From positions 4,650,001 to 4,714,000 of the forward strand of contig OZ017766.1 of the NCBI GenBank assembly GCA_963969345.1: DNA of 64,000 nucleotides, written 5' to 3'. The notes under the pieces are model-generated. The model made no database searches and had not been told where the DNA came from. It was given only the letters and a program-made list of their open reading frames with translations. Below, in pieces: positions 23,410 to 34,453 of the stretch; position 1 is the stretch's first letter, and each line of letters begins with the position of its first letter. The DNA is from Turbatrix aceti (taxonomy: Eukaryota > Nematoda > Chromadorea > Rhabditida > Panagrolaimidae). Position numbers and translations under genes: made by a program.

Positions 23410-26400
23410 AAACGAACACAAATCGAAAAATCAAATTTGTTCTCGTACAAACAAGAAAAAATTCGACTGTCCTTGCCTTCAAAATCAAAATCCTCGAGAC
23501 TATGCTGTTCCCCCGCGATGTGATTTTGCGCCCCTGGGCCAGCAAGTCTGTTGACAGAGCTCATCCTGACAGCTTACACAATCAAGGGCACAGACGTGAC
23601 AAGATTAATGTACTCCCCTCGCTCTTCAACAACACGATCAGGTACTAAATAGACGATACTTGCTACTCTTCTGTCTATTTGACAAGTATCCGAGCTCAAG
23701 TACACGTTCACACCTTTTTTTCGTTTTTGAAAAACTTTTTTTTACTAAAACTCGACGACAAAGGAGTTGGTCACGGATGCAGCCCCAAAAAAACGGGTGC
23801 ATCAAGTCGTTTGGAGCATTTCGACAAATCCGAGATTTATGAGTCTGAAATTACCCCCCTTGCTGAAAAGTTAAGTGCGCTCCTTCATTGTAGCGTAGAA
23901 CGGCACAAAAAAGACAGTGGAGTCTGACGGCACCGCCGCGTAATCGACTGGTCATCTGTCATTTCAGTCGGACAGTAACAAGCCAGATTAATTTATTTTT
24001 AACTCTTTTTGCCGCCTGTGAACATTGATTCTAATATTTATTTACATATTTTTCAACCGATGCCGTCAGTGTTCGTTGTTCGTTGTTCGAATCCGAGGCG
24101 GAAGCGACGCTGGCGTGTCTTCAAAAAAAATATGATTGCCTAAAAAGACAGCGTAATAGCTTGATGTACTCGGGGCCCTGGAAGAGCTCATGACCCGGCG
24201 AAAAGCGACTACTTGGCGGGAGTCAGGGCCGAAGAAGAAGAAGGAGCACCGCCGCCGCCGACCGACCAGTCAACATAAATTGCCTGCGTGCCAAAAATTT
24301 TCTACGCTGCTGCCGGCCGCATTGTTCCGTTCTTTGTGCTGGCCTGGCAGCGACGTTCTGTTCTCTCTCTCTCTCTCGCTTCTGCTTCTTCTTTTTTGGC
24401 ACTCGCCCGCATTATTTGATGATTATTTGTGTCAGTAGTATTTGTCTCTCCAGAAAGCCTCGGTCATGGTCTCTCCGACTTCGGCGTTCGTTGCCCCCTC
24501 CCGATTGTGTGGTTTGTCCCTGTGACCCGACTCTTGCGTACGTACGTACACTGGCTCGAAATCTCTGGGGAGATTGCAACGGCGCGAGGAGCACTGCCAG
24601 CAGCAGTTTTTCGTGATTCACGTCTGCCCTCGTACTTCTCTTTTTTTTTTGCAAACAAACAAGGACGACGACTTCTGCGTATTATACCTCCGAGCACGCT
24701 GCCGGAATGCGTGGTTTTTATCCGGAAACTAATGGCACCGCGGCCTGGCCCGTCCGGACAAATGGATCTCTCTCCGTCGACGCCTGCGGAGAGCACTGTC
24801 GTCCCGCCACCGCATCCGGGCCTGTTTTCATTAAGTGCGCTCTCAAAGAATGACTGACCCTCAGCCCGGCCCGGCCAACAGTTGCACCATAAAATTCCCC
24901 CTCTCGGCAGCACAGACGTCGGCTGTCGGCTTCGGGCATGGTTCCAAGTGCTCGTCAGGTGCAGGCGGTGCCCGAGAGCTCGAAATTAGGGGCTACGTAG
25001 GCCAGGCGTGCATTTTGGCTGAATGTAAGTGCCTTGGAAATGTTTCTGTCCGCTCGGTGTCTTCCACAATGTTTTTTTTCGCCCTCCGGCCTTTCTTCTG
25101 CCGACCGGACGACTTTTGCCGTGTGTTGTTTTTATTTTTGTCCCGGAAATTGTTATTCCTATTCCAATTCCGGCGCGACACAAAAAAATCTATTGGCCGG
25201 GGCAATCAGTTTTTCCTGAGGCCTAATCTCTGGAAACCTGCAGCTGCAGCAGCGTTTTTGATGTTTTTGGACCCCTAACGAGAGCAGACTGGACCCCAAA
25301 AAGCCGAGCCGCTGGCTACACGCGAATCTTTTTTTTTCTGTTGCCCGGCCGGCGGCAGAAGACAATTCAAACCAGGGTGAGATCCCCAGAGTGACCCAAA
25401 TTAAATTTGGCCGCCCAGGAAGGACAGGGCGAGGGCGTGTGACGTGTATCCAATTTCTAGGGGGCGCCTGAAAGCCGAGACCTGCTGGCACACCAGCGCT
25501 GCGCTAATTTCGCGTTTTCCTCCTGCCCGGGGGCTGGTTCTGAACTGAACTCGGTGTCGCTGACATTTGCAACTTTCGCTGCGGTGGTGTCAAATTTGTC
25601 GACTTTGCGCCCGGACAAGTGATCGCTTTTTGTCACGACAATCATGCCTGGACCTGCAGTTGCCACCCGGGAGCTTAATTAAAAATCTTCAAATCCTCAA
25701 AATCCCCGCTTTGATCCTTGTCGGATGAATGAATGAATTTTACGCCTCGCTTACTCTACGAGGAAGTGGATAGGCCCAGCGCGCCACTTGCGTATGTATG
25801 CACGTTAATTAAAAGAGATCGCATCTGCTCGCTATTATCACCTCGCATCCATCGCTATCGATTTGTGGTTGACTGCATGGCGCCGCCGTCGCTTCGTGGC
25901 AGCCGCCATCGACCGACGACCGCGACCGCGAGCGCGATCAATCCGTCCATTATCGTCCGTTCTGTCGCGATGTAATCTCATCCCCCATCAAACATCGCCA
26001 CCACCACAACCAATAGTCAGTCCCCTCCCTCCTCCTCCTCCGGCACCTTCGCCTCGAGGCCAGACGTGGACCGTTGCAACGTAGATACGTTTGAGCAGGT
26101 GAGGGTGCGTATGCGTGCTCGGTCCCCCTCTCCGGGCAAAAATACATATCACCTCGTTCCTGCCGGGGACTGCACTGCTGCCAGGAGGACGTGACACGAC
26201 TTGTGTGTGTGATATCCCCGCGAGCTATCGACCAAGGCCCGAGCCCGGGCCCTGGTCGAGGCAACCAAGAGAGCAGAACAAGCTGCGACTTGATTTTTTT
26301 GCTCTGTCAACGCTTGATTTTATTGTTTCCACGTCAACATAATACTTGGACATTGTTTTTTTTTGTTTTTGAACCAACCGTTTCGAAACGCGTTTCCTAC

Positions 26401-27093
26401 GAGTTTGAAAATGCCCTGAATCGATTTTATGCGTGATCTCGATTTTTTCGTGCCGAGAATGAAAAGCAGAATATCCCTGGGTTTTTGAGTTTTGTACACC
26501 TAGGTCGGCCAAAAATTCATATATTGGCGTTTTGAGTGTTCAAATGGGTTGTTTATCAGGATTCGCATTTATCAAATTTTTGGCATTCATCTGGGTCAAA
26601 AATTAAATTTGCGCCAAATTTTTATTTTTGCGTAAAAAATTTACTGCCGGGTGTTTTTTCCCAAAAACATGCCTGGATGCAACCCTTTTTCATCTCCGGT
26701 CTTCTCTTCTCGTAAAACGGATCAAAAAACAGCTGTTTTGGGCATAAATGCGTGCCAATGCCGTGTTTTTCTTTGTTCTGTGCTCACCGAATAAATCCAT
26801 TGTTGTAGGTCAGCCAGCACCACCACGCCAACATGCCCTGCCGTCAACGGCGACGTGAATGATAGACGACGGCATTTGGTCCCGATGCGCGCGTCTTTTT
26901 CACGCCAACAGCATCAGTGCGGTGATAATAGATTTCTTGCAACGAAAGAAGCATCCAGGGTCTCGCCACGATAGTCTGAGAACAGAGCAAAGCGCGATCC
27001 TGGCGACGAAGCGTGAGCTGGGCGGTGACGGGAAGAGTGCTATCAATGGGTCTGAGAGACACCACGTCCGGCAGTCATCATCATCATCCATCG

Positions 27094-29160
27094 ATGGGTC
27101 AGCGATATGCAAAGCACCAGATGCAATCGGGAGTCAGGCTCTACCACGAGCGACACCACCAGCGAGCGATAGACAAGTGGCGCCAGGCCCTGCACAGACT
27201 TTCGACCCCCGAGGATCGCTTCATCACGCTCGGATACATCGCGCAGGCGTACTGCGATGCCGGTGACTACGAAAACATGCTCCACTACTCTCTCAAGCAG
27301 ATGGAGCTCGCAAACGCCAAGCAGGACAACTATATGAAGTCTGAGGCCTTCCTCAACCTCTCCAAGGCCTACGAGAGGCTCGCGGACTTCAACAAAGCCA
27401 TCAGCTACGGGAAGGCCTCTCTCGAGCATCCAGCCATTGATTCCAGAACTCCGGGTTACGCCCATTTAGGTGAGGGGTGTGGAAGTTGTTCGGGTGTTCA
27501 ACCGGGGTTTTTTAGTGGTCGCACAGGCGTTTATGGGCTTCAGCCAATTCCAAGCAAGCCTCGAGGCCTTCGAGAAGGCGATGCACGTGGCAAACGAGAC
27601 GGGTGACAAGCTCCTAGAACTTCAGATATGTGTGGGACTCGGCGGGTTGTTTACTCTTCTCAGGTGAGCGAAAAAGTGCCATTTTACGATTTTCATAATT
27701 TCAAATTTTTTTTTCAGTTTTTTTAATCCAATTTCAAAAAAAATCTAAAATTTAAATTTTTTTAAAATAAAATTTCAAAAAATGTTAAAAAATTTTGATT
27801 TAATTATAAAAAAATCTGGAAAATTTTTTTTATTTTTTAATTTTTTTATTTGTTCAGAGACTTTTCAAAAGCCCTGATCTTCCTGCGAAACGCGTTAACC
27901 ATCCTGCAACTCATCACCGTGGACAACGTGCACGCCAAGTACAAAAGCATTATCCTGTATCACCTGTCGGTCGTGCTGAGACACCGGGGCTCGTTGGGTG
28001 ACGCCCGGGAAGCGTGCGAAGAGGCCCTCAGACTGTCGCAAGATTCCGGCTCGAAGGCGACGTACGCGAGGTGTCTCTCGAGCCTCGCGGACATCTACCG
28101 AGAGCTCGGCGAATCCGAAGCGAAGGAAACCATCACAAAATCATGGGCGAGGTACGAGCAGGCGTTCCGCGTCATGCGGCAGATTGGCGATCGCATGGGC
28201 GAGGTCATCGTGCTCGGATCGATGGCCAAGTCTGCGTCGGAGAGCAGATCCCACTACACGGGCCAGTGCGAGTGCCAGGCCATCCAGCTCAACAAAAAGT
28301 GCCTCGAGATCGCGAAGGCGATTGGGTGCAAGCACGCCATGATGAAGTGCCACCAGCGACTGGCCGAGCTGTACATTCAGCTCTGCGACGAAGACAGCGA
28401 GGAAATCGCTCGGAAGACGGCGACCAGTCTCGTTCAGGAGATGGAGCTGTTCTGCAACTTTTGTGGTCAGAGATACGCCACCACTGATGACAGTCTCCAG
28501 GTGAGTTCGCGTGTGCTCATAATTCACCTGAATGCCATTTTGCAGGCGTTGCGCTGCTCTCACATCTTCCACGAACGCTGTCTCCACGAATTCATCAACG
28601 AGCAGGAAACGACGCCGGTCTGTCCCAAGTGCCGGTGCAAGGCTATCATCATGGAGAACGTCAGCCTCGCCAACTCGTCCGCCTCGTCGACCAACGAAAA
28701 CGAACAGCAGCAACAGTCGAACCAGCTCCCCCAGCCGGGGCCTTCGACGTCGGCCGTGACCCCGTCCACCTCGGCGGCTACCGGAGCCCACGTGCCTCCG
28801 CTCGGGAAGCCGGTCGTCGTAGCGCCCCCCTCAGTGCGGTTTCAGCCGGCGATTGTCGTAAAAAGCCCGAGCTGCGAGTCCGAATCAGCCTCGTCTTCGC
28901 GGTCATCCGCGAGGCTGACCGCCCATGGCTCTGCTACACCTGTCATCTGCCGCGTCCCAGACTCGAGAAATGCCACCCCTGCGGATTCTGCTGCGTCGTC
29001 GGCTGTCGTGACCCGCAACGCCGTGTCCACCTTTTGTCGGCACAATCACGTGCCTCCGAGGGCGTCGAGTCCGGCGGCGAAGCCGTCGTGCATGGTGGAT
29101 GGCCTGCCCGCGCTGCCCGAGGAGGTGCTCTACACCGGCCCCGACGCGACCAACGTCTAA
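27094..29160 (+). CDS. rpy-1: Rapsyn (acetylcholine-receptor clustering protein), 593 aa
   Basis: Four exons: 27094-27469, 27516-27663, 27858-28500 and 28546-29160 (1782 nt). It starts MGQ, matching the N-myristoylated MGQ start of rapsyn. TPR repeats fill about 5-370 ([32 protein letters not shown]). A RING-H2 finger at about 375-435 has [13 protein letters not shown] and CPKC ligands. The first 435 residues match rapsyn in order and size. About 155 Ser/Pro/Thr-rich residues follow that vertebrate rapsyn lacks. Known role: membrane-bound scaffold that clusters nicotinic receptors at neuromuscular synapses. The exon 2 acceptor at 27515 was chosen because it gives the conserved TPR, whereas a CAG 11 nt further does not. 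An AATAAA near 29,270 probably ends the gene. Confidence 0.9.
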
Positions 29161-29714
29161 GCCAGCCCAGCTTCGGCTTTCCTGCCCTTTTTCACGCTGC
29201 CGCACACGATCTCTCCTCTCGATTTTCTAGGATTTGCAAAGTTTGTTGACGTGCTCGCACGTCCAGGACAATAAAGGCCTCAGATTTTTTCCCGGCTGAT
29301 GTTCGATCTCGGTGGCCTGTCAATCACTGTCGTCTTCGTCGTCGTCGTCGTTTACGCGCTTCTGTTTGCTTTGCTTCCTTCCCGAAAAACCGATCTCCGT
29401 AACAAACGAACGCGACTAACTTGTAGACGAGAAGCGATCATTAATCACGCGCGTTTGCACTCGTGTCGGCAGCCAGGCACGTAATCGAGTCCGGTGAGGG
29501 AGCCGAGCCGCTCCGAGGGGATGGAGGTATGCACACTCATCAACGGCCGCGACCACCACCTCACATAATGGCCCCGCGAGATTACACCGCTTTCGGAGGG
29601 GGATTTGGAGGCTCCGCGACGCCTGTCACCGCCGCGGCTTACTTAAAGGATAACACTGCTTGTTCTTCGGTTGAAGGCTATTATCCGTACCTCAGCCACC
29701 GCCCTGCACGCGCC
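29161..29714. other. Rapsyn 3' end and upstream region of micropeptide 1
   Basis: Contains a rapsyn poly(A) signal near 29,270 and the 5'UTR of the next gene. An open frame continues in frame upstream of the micropeptide ATG to about 29,463, so an N-terminal extension is possible. The paralogue has an in-frame stop there, which argues against it. Confidence 0.45.
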
Positions 29715-29974
29715 ATGCAGACCGGAGAGAAGGCTACGTTCGCTGCTGGAGCCGGAGCCATCTTCATGGTGTTCCTCGTCGTCGTGTACTACAAATGCTG
29801 TCTTCCAAGTGAGTTTTTTTGTCGGAAACATTTTTTGAGAGCACCAAACAGCTGTTGTCCCCTGCGGGCGTTTATAAAAAAAATTATTGCCATCCACAGA
29901 ATCAACGAATAATCAATCCAAAATTATTCGTTGCAGGAATCAAGAGGGCGCAAAATCGTATCCGTTACGTGTGA
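29715..29974 (+). CDS. Single-pass membrane micropeptide 1, 43 aa
   Basis: Two exons, 29715-29808 and 29937-29974. The protein starts MQTGEKATFAAGAG, has one hydrophobic segment (about residues 8-25), then YYKCC and a basic tail (RIKRAQNRIRYV). Basic residues after the segment predict N-out/C-in topology. A paralogue lies 1.25 kb downstream with the same start, the same motif spacing and an intron at the identical place (after codon 31 plus one base), which supports a real gene despite its size. The exon 2 acceptor (TTGCAG at 29931-29936) is the better of two; an alternative at 29898 would change the tail. I do not recognise the family. Function unknown; a regulator of another membrane protein is one possibility. 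Confidence 0.68.
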
Positions 29975-30967
29975 ACACAAACACGGAAGTGTCCATCGTC
30001 GGCGGCGCACCTGTGGCACTCCATCTTCTAGTTGGTTAACGAACTGGTGCTGCCGTCGGATAAGTGATAGCCGCCAGAGCCTGCAGCTGTTGCGTACATT
30101 AATTAAACCCCGAACAAACAGACAACCGCGAGACAGCGGCGTCGCATGTGTGCATCACCGCAAAAACCTACATACCATTGCTGTTGGTGCTTGCTGCGAC
30201 GCGATCCCGAGGGACGATTCTGGCGTGTACCTCGAAGTTTACCGCCATGTTGGGTCGCGCCATGGCGGCGATGGCGTCGCGGATGGCTTCGATCGACGCG
30301 TCCATGCTCATTTTGGGGGGCGAAGTCGACGAAATCAAAATTGGTGGATGCGGCGACGACGAAAACGACAACGCGCGATGACTGATTCGAAATTGCACGA
30401 TGCATGCAGATTTATTTATTTGTTCATTCATTCGTCGCCAATTTGGACAATGAAAAAGATCATGGGCGCCAACGGCATTCGTCATGTCTACTTCGACGTC
30501 GGCGGCGACGTGTTTGCATTGCAGAGAGCCCTCCGATGAAAATCTTCCGCGGAAACGAAACGAGTTCCGGTGTGGTGTGTAAGTGACTCCCGAAGCTCTA
30601 CTATCTGCCTTTTGTGACTTTTTAATTGCATGCAATGAAGAGTAAGGTTAATGAAGGTGCATACATACGTACAGCCGCGTCTTTGCAATCCAAGAGCACT
30701 GCACTGCGGCACGTGCCCGTCATTTTGTGCCTGCTCGCCCGAATCCCAGAAGACCGCAAGCAAAAGCAAGTAAGTCTTCCGCTAAGTCGTCAAATCGTCC
30801 TGTACCCTGTGCGCCGCTGAATTAATCTCTGCCGAAAATTGTGGACAACTCGAAACGCGCGCGCGCGTCTTTTTATGCCGCTAGCCCAAATCTCTCACTC
30901 TGGCCTAAATCCGGGACAGGATTCCGCGTAAGCACTCACTCAGCCAGCGCCTGCGAGTTACTGCAAA
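29975..30967. other. Intergenic between the two micropeptide genes
   Basis: About 1 kb, moderately GC-rich. It ends with a short stretch (CTCAGCCAGCGCC near 30,938) resembling the sequence upstream of micropeptide 1 (CTCAGCCACCGCC near 29,693), so the duplication included 5'UTR. Nothing else supportable. Confidence 0.45.
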
Positions 30968-31206
30968 ATGCAGACCGGTGAATTGGTCACCTTTGCCGCG
31001 GCGGGATTCACCGTGCTCCTCGTCCTCATCATCGTCATCTACTACAAGTGCATCCAAGCCCGTGAGTTTTCTTTTCTTTTATCTTTATCCCGCGGATTTT
31101 GCCGGAATGTAAAAATAAAAAAATAAATTTGTCTCTGTGTAAGCTAAGTTAAGTTGCGTTAACTGCCTCTGCGTTTGTTTCAGCATCGCGAAAGCGCCAT
31201 TTCTGA
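30968..31206 (+). CDS. Single-pass membrane micropeptide 2, 38 aa
   Basis: Two exons, 30968-31061 and 31184-31206. It starts MQTGELVTFAAAG, has one hydrophobic segment rich in Val, Leu and Ile (about 7-25), then YYKCIQA and a short basic tail (PSRKRHF). Start, TFAA motif, YYKC motif and intron phase match micropeptide 1, so the two are tandem duplicates that diverged within the membrane segment and tail. An in-frame TAA lies upstream of the ATG, which fixes the start. AATAAA near 31,261 is a likely poly(A) signal. Family not recognised. Confidence 0.7.
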
Positions 31207-31292
31207 CCACATTGGCATTGGCTCCTCGGGTTGCTGTGTGTACTTTGTTCATCACTACTACAATAAATATGCCGTGACCTGTGGCCTCGCAT

Positions 31293-32527
31293 TCAGGTGG
31301 AGGGTGCGTTAACAGGCATAATCGGATTGCTGTTAACGGCGACGGTATTTGAAACCGTCGTTCGAAGTGAGCAAAGTCTCAGCACGATAATGCGCCGGTA
31401 CGATCGGATGCAGAAAAAAGTGGCGAGGGGGTTGATGAACGTAGGCCACGGGTAGAAGATGAAAGCAAAGACGTAGCGGCCACCGGCAGTGTTTGGCACA
31501 AAAAAGGCCACGAGCGTGAGAACGATCATATTCGTGGTTAGCAGAACTGGCACGGCTGTCTGAAAGTATTTACAAAAGTACACGTTTGTCCGGAGAACAT
31601 GTTTGTGACCATGCGTCAGTCACTCGGGGGAAACTCAATTGTGTTTTCGTTCTCGCCAATAACATTGTTAGAATCCCCGTGAAACTCACCTGAACAAGAA
31701 GCTTTCTGCCGAGTTGTTTTTGCATCTCGACGGTCTTTGCACGAATGTACGTCTGATTGCGAAAAATGTGCCTTCGAACGCGCATCGCAGTGCGCACGAC
31801 GAGGAACGTCCCACTCCATTGGATGACGTTCATGAACGCCAGGTACGCGATGATCGCCGGATTTGGCTGCAAAACATGCCTGAGGGTAAAAATAACTTAT
31901 TAGGACCCTCGACTTACGATAATCCGAGAGAAGCAGAAGGATTCGACGGCATTCGGCATCTCGGCCCAGATGCTGAGATTCGTGAGGTGCTCCTGCACAA
32001 AACGAGGAGCGTCGATCAAGGGCTCGTAGGCCGACCCGTAGAAACCCGCGATGCCGACAGCGAGAGCGAAGGAGCCCATGAACATAAAAGCGATCTGGTA
32101 CGTGAGGAGATCAGTTCCCCGACAGATGTGCAGGTAGCGGACGAGTGCCTGGATGGGGACCGTCATGTAGTTTACCAGGTAGCCGACGTTGAAGACAGCC
32201 ACCAGCTTGCATTGCACTGAATAGTCCAGGTAGGGGTACAGCGTGGAGCTCCTCGTGAACACGTAATTCCCGCTGACTTCGTAGTTCTGGAAAAAGGCGC
32301 GGAAAATGTAGAAAAAGGCAGTCGATGATCTAACCAACCTCCTGGATGACGAAATAGGTGACCGCGGTGGCGATATCGATGCAGGCAGCCATGAGAATCA
32401 CCCGGCTGAAGTTCCGCAGGGTTTTGCCCGTGTGCGAGACAATCAGGTAAATTAGGAGTCCATTGAATGCCAAAGCCGCTGCCAGTGAGACCGCGTAGAC
32501 CAGGTGCGAGATTTCGAGCAACAACAT
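31293..32527 (-). CDS. Nematode 7TM chemoreceptor, Str superfamily (Srd-like), 333 aa
   Basis: Four exons, all in phase 0: 32527-32339, 32286-31918, 31866-31690 and 31559-31293 (1002 nt). Seven hydrophobic segments are visible. TM1 (FNGLLIYLIVSH) is followed by the loop TGKTLRNFSRVIL, which resembles the SPKxLRxYS loop of Srd receptors. The TM7 region PWPTFINPLATFFCIRSYRR matches the superfamily end motif. Known role of the family: odour or pheromone receptors in ciliated sensory neurons. Length is typical (about 330). Family-level assignment (Srd against Str, Srh or Sri) is by eye and not certain. The gene is single here, not in a tandem cluster. Confidence 0.8.
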
Positions 32528-33045
32528 TTTGAAAAATATAGGAAATAGAAAAATTTCTGACGTGCGACCATTTATAGCCTTTCAAGGGCATTAGCAGTCT
32601 GAACCCCGTCAACGCAGACTATGGCACGGTCCTGCAAACGCGTTATTAAATCAAGCATAGTACATAGTTTGTATTCTGGGAACGACTTCCGCGATGAGGT
32701 GACAACACACGAATACGCGTCTTTTCAAAACACGGGTTACCTGAATTGCTCTTTTTTGCGTGGCACTGACCAGCCCAGGTGCCCAGGTTCAATAGCGTCT
32801 TCGCTGAAAGGTAGAACCCCCCATTGAACGTATTATTAGATTGTTAACCCTAGAAAAGAAGTTATAGTATGTTGCTTGTTAATCTGACTTTTAAAAATGT
32901 CCAACAAAGAAGGAAACGTGACTTCTTTCCGGTCGATCTTTGTAGCGTTATTAATTTCCTTTATAATAATTATACACGTAGTTTATCCTATATTAACCCG
33001 GCAATGAATAAATTTAAGAAATCATAGCACAGAGAAAAAATACTT
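32528..33045. other. AT-rich intergenic region
   Basis: Upstream of the chemoreceptor and downstream of the zinc-finger gene (both minus). The part from about 32,830 to 33,030 is very AT-rich. No gene seen. Confidence 0.5.
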
Positions 33046-34161
33046 TTACTGGTTCAGGGACCTCCACGTATCCGCCACCGATGCCAGAGTAGGCTGCTTG
33101 GGTTGTGAAGGAGCGCAGCCTTCTTTAAATTTGACCGCATGCTCTGAAATGCACCAGACACGTTCAAGTGAGTTAAGCAAGCCTCTGTCTGATCCCACCT
33201 GCATATATGGGCTCCAGAACACTGTCGGGGTAGTTGTCGTCGGTGTACATGTAGAGGAGTTCATCGAGCGACGTCGCCTTTCGCTTGCGACTCGTCTCGT
33301 CTCTTTGCTTGGAAGCCGCCATTTCTTGTTCTACGAAAAATGGGGTCGCCGGTAGAGGAGGGAGCGCGGATAGCGGAGCAGGGGGCGTCCGGAGCAGTGG
33401 GGGCCGTTTCTGGACCTTTGGCAGCGGTTTGGGCCCCGGAGGAAAGGGCAAATGCGAGTTCAGAGGTGGCAGCTTGCGCGCAGAAGTTTCATGAAATCTC
33501 TGAAAATTCTTTGACGAGTAAGAAAATTTTTTTTGGGTTGAATTTGTCCGCTGACCTTTTCGACGAGGGCGCGACCGTAATCGTCGAGCGGAGCGTGCGA
33601 ATAGCGACAGACCATCCGATGGCACGATGACGTGTGAAAATCGACGCAGGGAAACTCACCGTGCAGGTGAGGACAAGAAGCGAACTTCTTGCAGCCTCCG
33701 GATGCGTAGTAGCTGCACAGCACCGGAGCCCGCCTGGAAAGCTCCGCGGAGTGGCTAAAAGTGCAATCGTCGCCTGCGCGACAGAATCCATTGCGCAGAA
33801 ATTTGCACAAAACCGTTCTGTGCGACGATCGGGGTGGAGGACGCCGATGAGACAACTCAAAGGGGTCCTCAGTGGCAAAGAAATGATTGTCTTCGGGTTC
33901 CGATGAATCGTCGGATGACACGTCGACCGCAACGAGTTCATCGTTATCGTTTCTGTTGCTGCCAGCCGCCGCCCCCTCAACTCCACTGCCATCGTCGTCG
34001 GCATCGGCATCGTAGTCATCATCGTCGACGATTTCGCCCTCTTCAGCGTCAACCAAAGACGGCTCCGGAGCCAGGGGGAGATCGTTTAGCAACGCATCCA
34101 GCAAATCGTGTACCGCTAACTTTTGACGGATACGCTCCATGATTTTATCCTGACTCGACAT
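33046..34161 (-). CDS. CCCH zinc-finger protein, ZC3H4/6/8-like, 334 aa
   Basis: Three exons: 34161-33556, 33499-33199 and 33143-33046 (1005 nt). Three CCCH fingers lie at about 112-182: LCKFLRNGFCRAGDDCTFSH, LCSYYASGGCKKFASCPHLH, and PCVDFHTSSCHRMVCRYSH followed by APLDDYGRALVEKV. That run and the helix after it are the hallmark of the ZC3H4/6/8 and Suppressor-of-sable group. Before the fingers is an acidic region (EEGEIVDDDDYDADADDD). After them is a Pro/Leu-rich tail and a basic KRKATSLDELLYMYTDD patch. Known role of the group: nuclear RNA binding that limits transcription of non-coding or aberrant RNAs (with WDR82 in Su(sable)/ZC3H4). Much shorter than vertebrate ZC3H4, closer to ZC3H8. 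The gene is divergent from HGH1, 292 bp away. Confidence 0.8.
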
Positions 34162-34453
34162 TTTTTTGACGCTTGAACACGCAATACTTACGAACAACGC
34201 AAATAATTTTTCAAATGACTTACGGGTAAATGCTCCGATCCCTCATGCTGGCCTAAACTCATGCAAATTTTCTCGTTGCAAAATGAAAGAAAACAAACGC
34301 GTGCGTGATCCCAAAAAAATTAGGGAAATAACAATCCAGGGAACACTACGTGAACAAAGTGTTCTCTGTTTTTTATGTTCACGAAGTTTTCACGAAAATT
34401 ATCTTTGTTGAATTTTCAGTCCTTTCTCGGGCAAATATCGTTGACGAGCCACG

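Larger units (their letters stand above)
16675..27093. other. 10.4 kb region without a supportable gene
   Basis: Lies between the 5' ends of the DM-domain gene (minus) and rapsyn (plus), so it holds both promoters and probably distal regulatory sequence. Contents seen: simple repeats (GTC/GAC runs near 18.0 kb, GAACG repeats near 18.87 kb, CT runs at 21.98-22.01 and 24.36 kb), a 21-nt palindrome at 23,389, and a 3' splice site at 26,806-26,808 followed by likely rapsyn 5'UTR. The longer open frames (for example 21,219-21,635) have low-complexity composition, no recognisable domain and no convincing splice partners. Confidence 0.5.

Noticed and set aside
24090..24110. GTTCGAATCC, resembling a tRNA T-arm
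   Set aside because: No matching acceptor stem, anticodon arm or D-arm upstream.
29463..29714. N-terminal extension of micropeptide 1 (open frame to 29,463)
   Set aside because: The paralogue has an in-frame stop upstream and the same MQTGE start, so the short form is preferred.
33628..33659. Apparent donor GTGAGT inside the CCCH finger exon
   Set aside because: No AG acceptor follows before the conserved third finger; read-through gives the intact finger.
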